Shown here one piece after another: positions 6,541-7,889 of a stretch of 7,889 nt of DNA (positions are counted from its first letter, which is position 1; the number at the start of each line of letters is the position of its first letter). The DNA lies in assembly GCA_020724205.1 (NCBI GenBank), contig DYHK01000023.1, forward strand, positions 1 through 7,889, given 5' to 3'. This DNA is from Candidatus Aenigmatarchaeum sp. (GTDB taxonomy: Archaea; Nanobdellota; Nanobdellia; Pacearchaeales; GW2011-AR1). The notes under the pieces were generated by a model, which was not told the origin of the DNA, did no database searches, and saw only the letters and a program-made list of their open reading frames with translations. The position numbers and the translations under genes are program-made.

Positions 6541-6855
6541 TTATAATACTACCATATAACGGCTTTTTAGATATTCTACATCTCCATAAGCTTCTTCTAT
6601 ATTATTAGATCCAGATTTCCATCTTTGAAAAACTGCATCTGATGCAACACCCTGATTAGGAGCTAGCCTAGCATGGTTGCGAAATCCTTCAGGACCTTGG
6701 ATTTCATGATTGTCTCTTGAAAAATCTCCCTTTCTTATTGGTCCATATTCTCTTCGAGTATCTAAAAAATCTAAAAATTCATCTAGGTTCATATCCTTCA
6801 CTTTTTTATTTGGTATAAATCTAGGTTTAGGTTTATGGTATGGGGGCATTTTCAT
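6541..6855 (-). CDS. Hypothetical 104-residue protein
   Basis: Not recognised. The small basic, polar protein opens with MKMPPYHKPKPRFIPNKK, a Pro/Lys-rich probably unstructured segment. A short helix follows (NLDEFLDFLDTRREYG, 23-38), then a Gly/Arg/Asn-rich middle (about 41-71), and finally a segment ending in EYLKSRYMVVL (94-104). There is no signal peptide, membrane span or cysteine. The ATG at 6855 is supported by a TTTATAAA box centred about 25 bases upstream, the leaderless spacing; a second in-frame ATG at 6849 is possible but fits that spacing less well. It lies between the phosphotransferase gene (58 bases upstream) and ppsA (112 bases downstream) on the same strand. The good promoter and neighbour-like codon use make it likely to be a real gene. 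Confidence 0.65.
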   Translation of the reverse strand: MKMPPYHKPKPRFIPNKKVKDMNLDEFLDFLDTRREYGPIRKGDFSRDNHEIQGPEGFRNHARLAPNQGVASDAVFQRWKSGSNNIEEAYGDVEYLKSRYMVVL

Positions 6856-6876
6856 TTTATTATTTAAAATTTGACA

Positions 6877-6884
6877 TTTATAAA
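6877..6884 (-). promoter_or_regulatory. TATA box of the 104-residue gene (leaderless)
   Basis: TTTATAAA, preceded on the minus strand by GGAAAG (BRE-like), is centred about 25 bases before the ATG at 6855, so transcription should start at the initiation codon itself. No Shine-Dalgarno motif is present, which agrees with a leaderless mRNA. Confidence 0.65.
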
Positions 6885-6913
6885 TCTTTCCATTTGTAAC
6901 TATTGTTTAGGAG

Positions 6914-7889
6914 TTAAAATCCCATTTTAAAGAACTCTTTTGACATGCCATTATAATATTGAAGACAGCTTCTTGTTCTATCTAGATTGTGATCTGAAGA
7001 GCTCTCATACTTTGAAGGATCCCAGGCGAAATATGATTCGTGGAAGAAGTCTGTTAAGAATCTGGCAGCTAGTTCTAGAGTAATTAGGCCTACTGATTTC
7101 TTTATTAGACTTTTATCATATGGAAGAGGATTCTCTGAGTTGTAGCCTTCAACAGCTGAGTGATAGAGCTGAGGATTAAAAGTATTATCAACTTTACACC
7201 AGGCTCTAAGAGCATCTCCTAAGTCTATTAATGGAGAGGCTTCCATTAGAGTATCTAGATCTAGGATAGAGATTATTTTTCCATCTTTTATTAAAAAGTT
7301 TTCAAAATTTGGGTCTCCATGTATAATAGTTTTTTCCAAATTTTCTGGAAGATAATGATTTTCTATTCTTGAGGCTATGAATTGATACTCTCCTTCAAGT
7401 TTTTCATGTTTTTCTTTATATTTCTTATCATTATAAGCTACTTCTAATTCTGATATTTTTCTTTTAGTATCATGAAAACCATCGAGAGAGAATCTTGGCT
7501 TGAAATTTGAAGCATTCATAATCCTATGAAACTTTCCTAGTGTTCTTCCAAGTTCAAAAGTAGTGTCGGGAGTTGGCTTTGGAAAACCATCATTTGGAAT
7601 ATACTCAAAGACTCTCCACAAATTTGAGTTTCTATAAAACGGCTTTCCATAAATTGATTGTAGAAGAACTGGAACGTGTAGTCCACTTGTTCTTAGATAA
7701 CTCTGAACATCTTGATAGTCTTGAATTGTTCTCTCATCAAATATTTCGCTAAGTCTTTGAAAGACAAAGGTTCCTTTTTGTGTTTTTACTATGTGTGAAC
7801 TGTTAACTATTCCATCATTCATTTCTTTATTTTCAGTTATATTACCAAGATCAAATTGGTTTGATACTTCCTGAAGCTTTTTTCTTTCC
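6914..7889 (-). CDS. Phosphotransferase of the choline/aminoglycoside kinase fold, possibly a sugar 1-kinase (5' end outside window)
   Basis: An ATP-dependent small-molecule kinase, probably cytosolic. Numbering from the ATG at 7822, the catalytic loop IIHGDPNFENFL (166-177) has the HGDxxxxN signature with base Asp170 and Asn175, followed by the metal-binding ILDLDT (186-191) and LIDLGDALR (198-206). The N-lobe pattern GIVNSSHIV then FVFQRL, together with DLDT and DxGDALR, most resembles the N-acetylhexosamine 1-kinase (NahK) group rather than true antibiotic kinases; the substrate is unproven. The frame stays open upstream of the ATG at 7822 to the window edge, adding 22 residues including LQEVSNQFDLGNITE. 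These look like the usual segment before the nucleotide-binding loop, so the ATG at 7822 is probably internal and the gene begins beyond 7889. The C terminus is complete (stop at 6914-6916). The 104-residue orphan follows 58 bases later. Confidence 0.85.
   Translation of the reverse strand, partial: ERKKLQEVSNQFDLGNITENKEMNDGIVNSSHIVKTQKGTFVFQRLSEIFDERTIQDYQDVQSYLRTSGLHVPVLLQSIYGKPFYRNSNLWRVFEYIPNDGFPKPTPDTTFELGRTLGKFHRIMNASNFKPRFSLDGFHDTKRKISELEVAYNDKKYKEKHEKLEGEYQFIASRIENHYLPENLEKTIIHGDPNFENFLIKDGKIISILDLDTLMEASPLIDLGDALRAWCKVDNTFNPQLYHSAVEGYNSENPLPYDKSLIKKSVGLITLELAARFLTDFFHESYFAWDPSKYESSSDHNLDRTRSCLQYYNGMSKEFFKMGF

Noticed and set aside
6914..7889. Antibiotic (aminoglycoside) resistance kinase
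   Set aside because: The fold is shared, but the DLDT and DxGDALR motifs and the chromosomal housekeeping context fit a metabolic sugar kinase better.

Overview
The window looks like a piece of an AT-rich archaeal chromosome. The case rests on archaeal-style TATA boxes (TTTAAATA, TTTATAAA) with purine-rich BRE-like stretches, several starts lying only about 25 bases from a TATA box (leaderless arrangement), arginine codons that are mostly AGA/AGG, and a phosphoenolpyruvate synthase whose phospho-histidine motif (GGITSHAAIVSRE) is of the kind I associate with archaea. The low-GC, lysine/asparagine-rich proteins, the orphan genes and the low-complexity tails recall small-genome DPANN archaea (Woesearchaeota or Pacearchaeota). 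That placement is inference, not proof.

Layout. Two genes run rightward. The first (126-1931) is a 601-residue TIM-barrel protein of the endonuclease IV / xylose-isomerase-like superfamily. It carries a large insertion and a Gly/Tyr/Phe-rich tail. The second (1991-2815) is a Pol-beta-type nucleotidyltransferase with a C-terminal helical region that may be HEPN-like. Four genes run leftward from the right edge: a choline/aminoglycoside-kinase-fold phosphotransferase whose 5' end lies outside the window (6914-7889), a 104-residue orphan (6541-6855), phosphoenolpyruvate synthase ppsA (3720-6428) with a 137-residue acidic tail, and a 267-residue orphan (2812-3615). The two directions meet tail to tail, with stop codons overlapping at 2812-2815.

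How they may work together. PpsA makes PEP from pyruvate and feeds gluconeogenesis. The kinase could phosphorylate a sugar. The barrel protein has a nearly complete endonuclease IV-like metal-ligand set, so it could act on DNA or on a sugar phosphate. The two rightward genes could both handle nucleic acids or nucleotides, but only their adjacency suggests a link. Nearly every gene has its own candidate promoter, so this is probably a run of short transcription units rather than one operon.

I see no tRNA, rRNA, CRISPR array, insertion sequence or convincing U-tract terminator. The most unusual items are the insertion-bearing endonuclease IV-like protein, the acidic tail of PpsA, and the two orphans next to ppsA. 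I do not see a clearly new multi-gene system.
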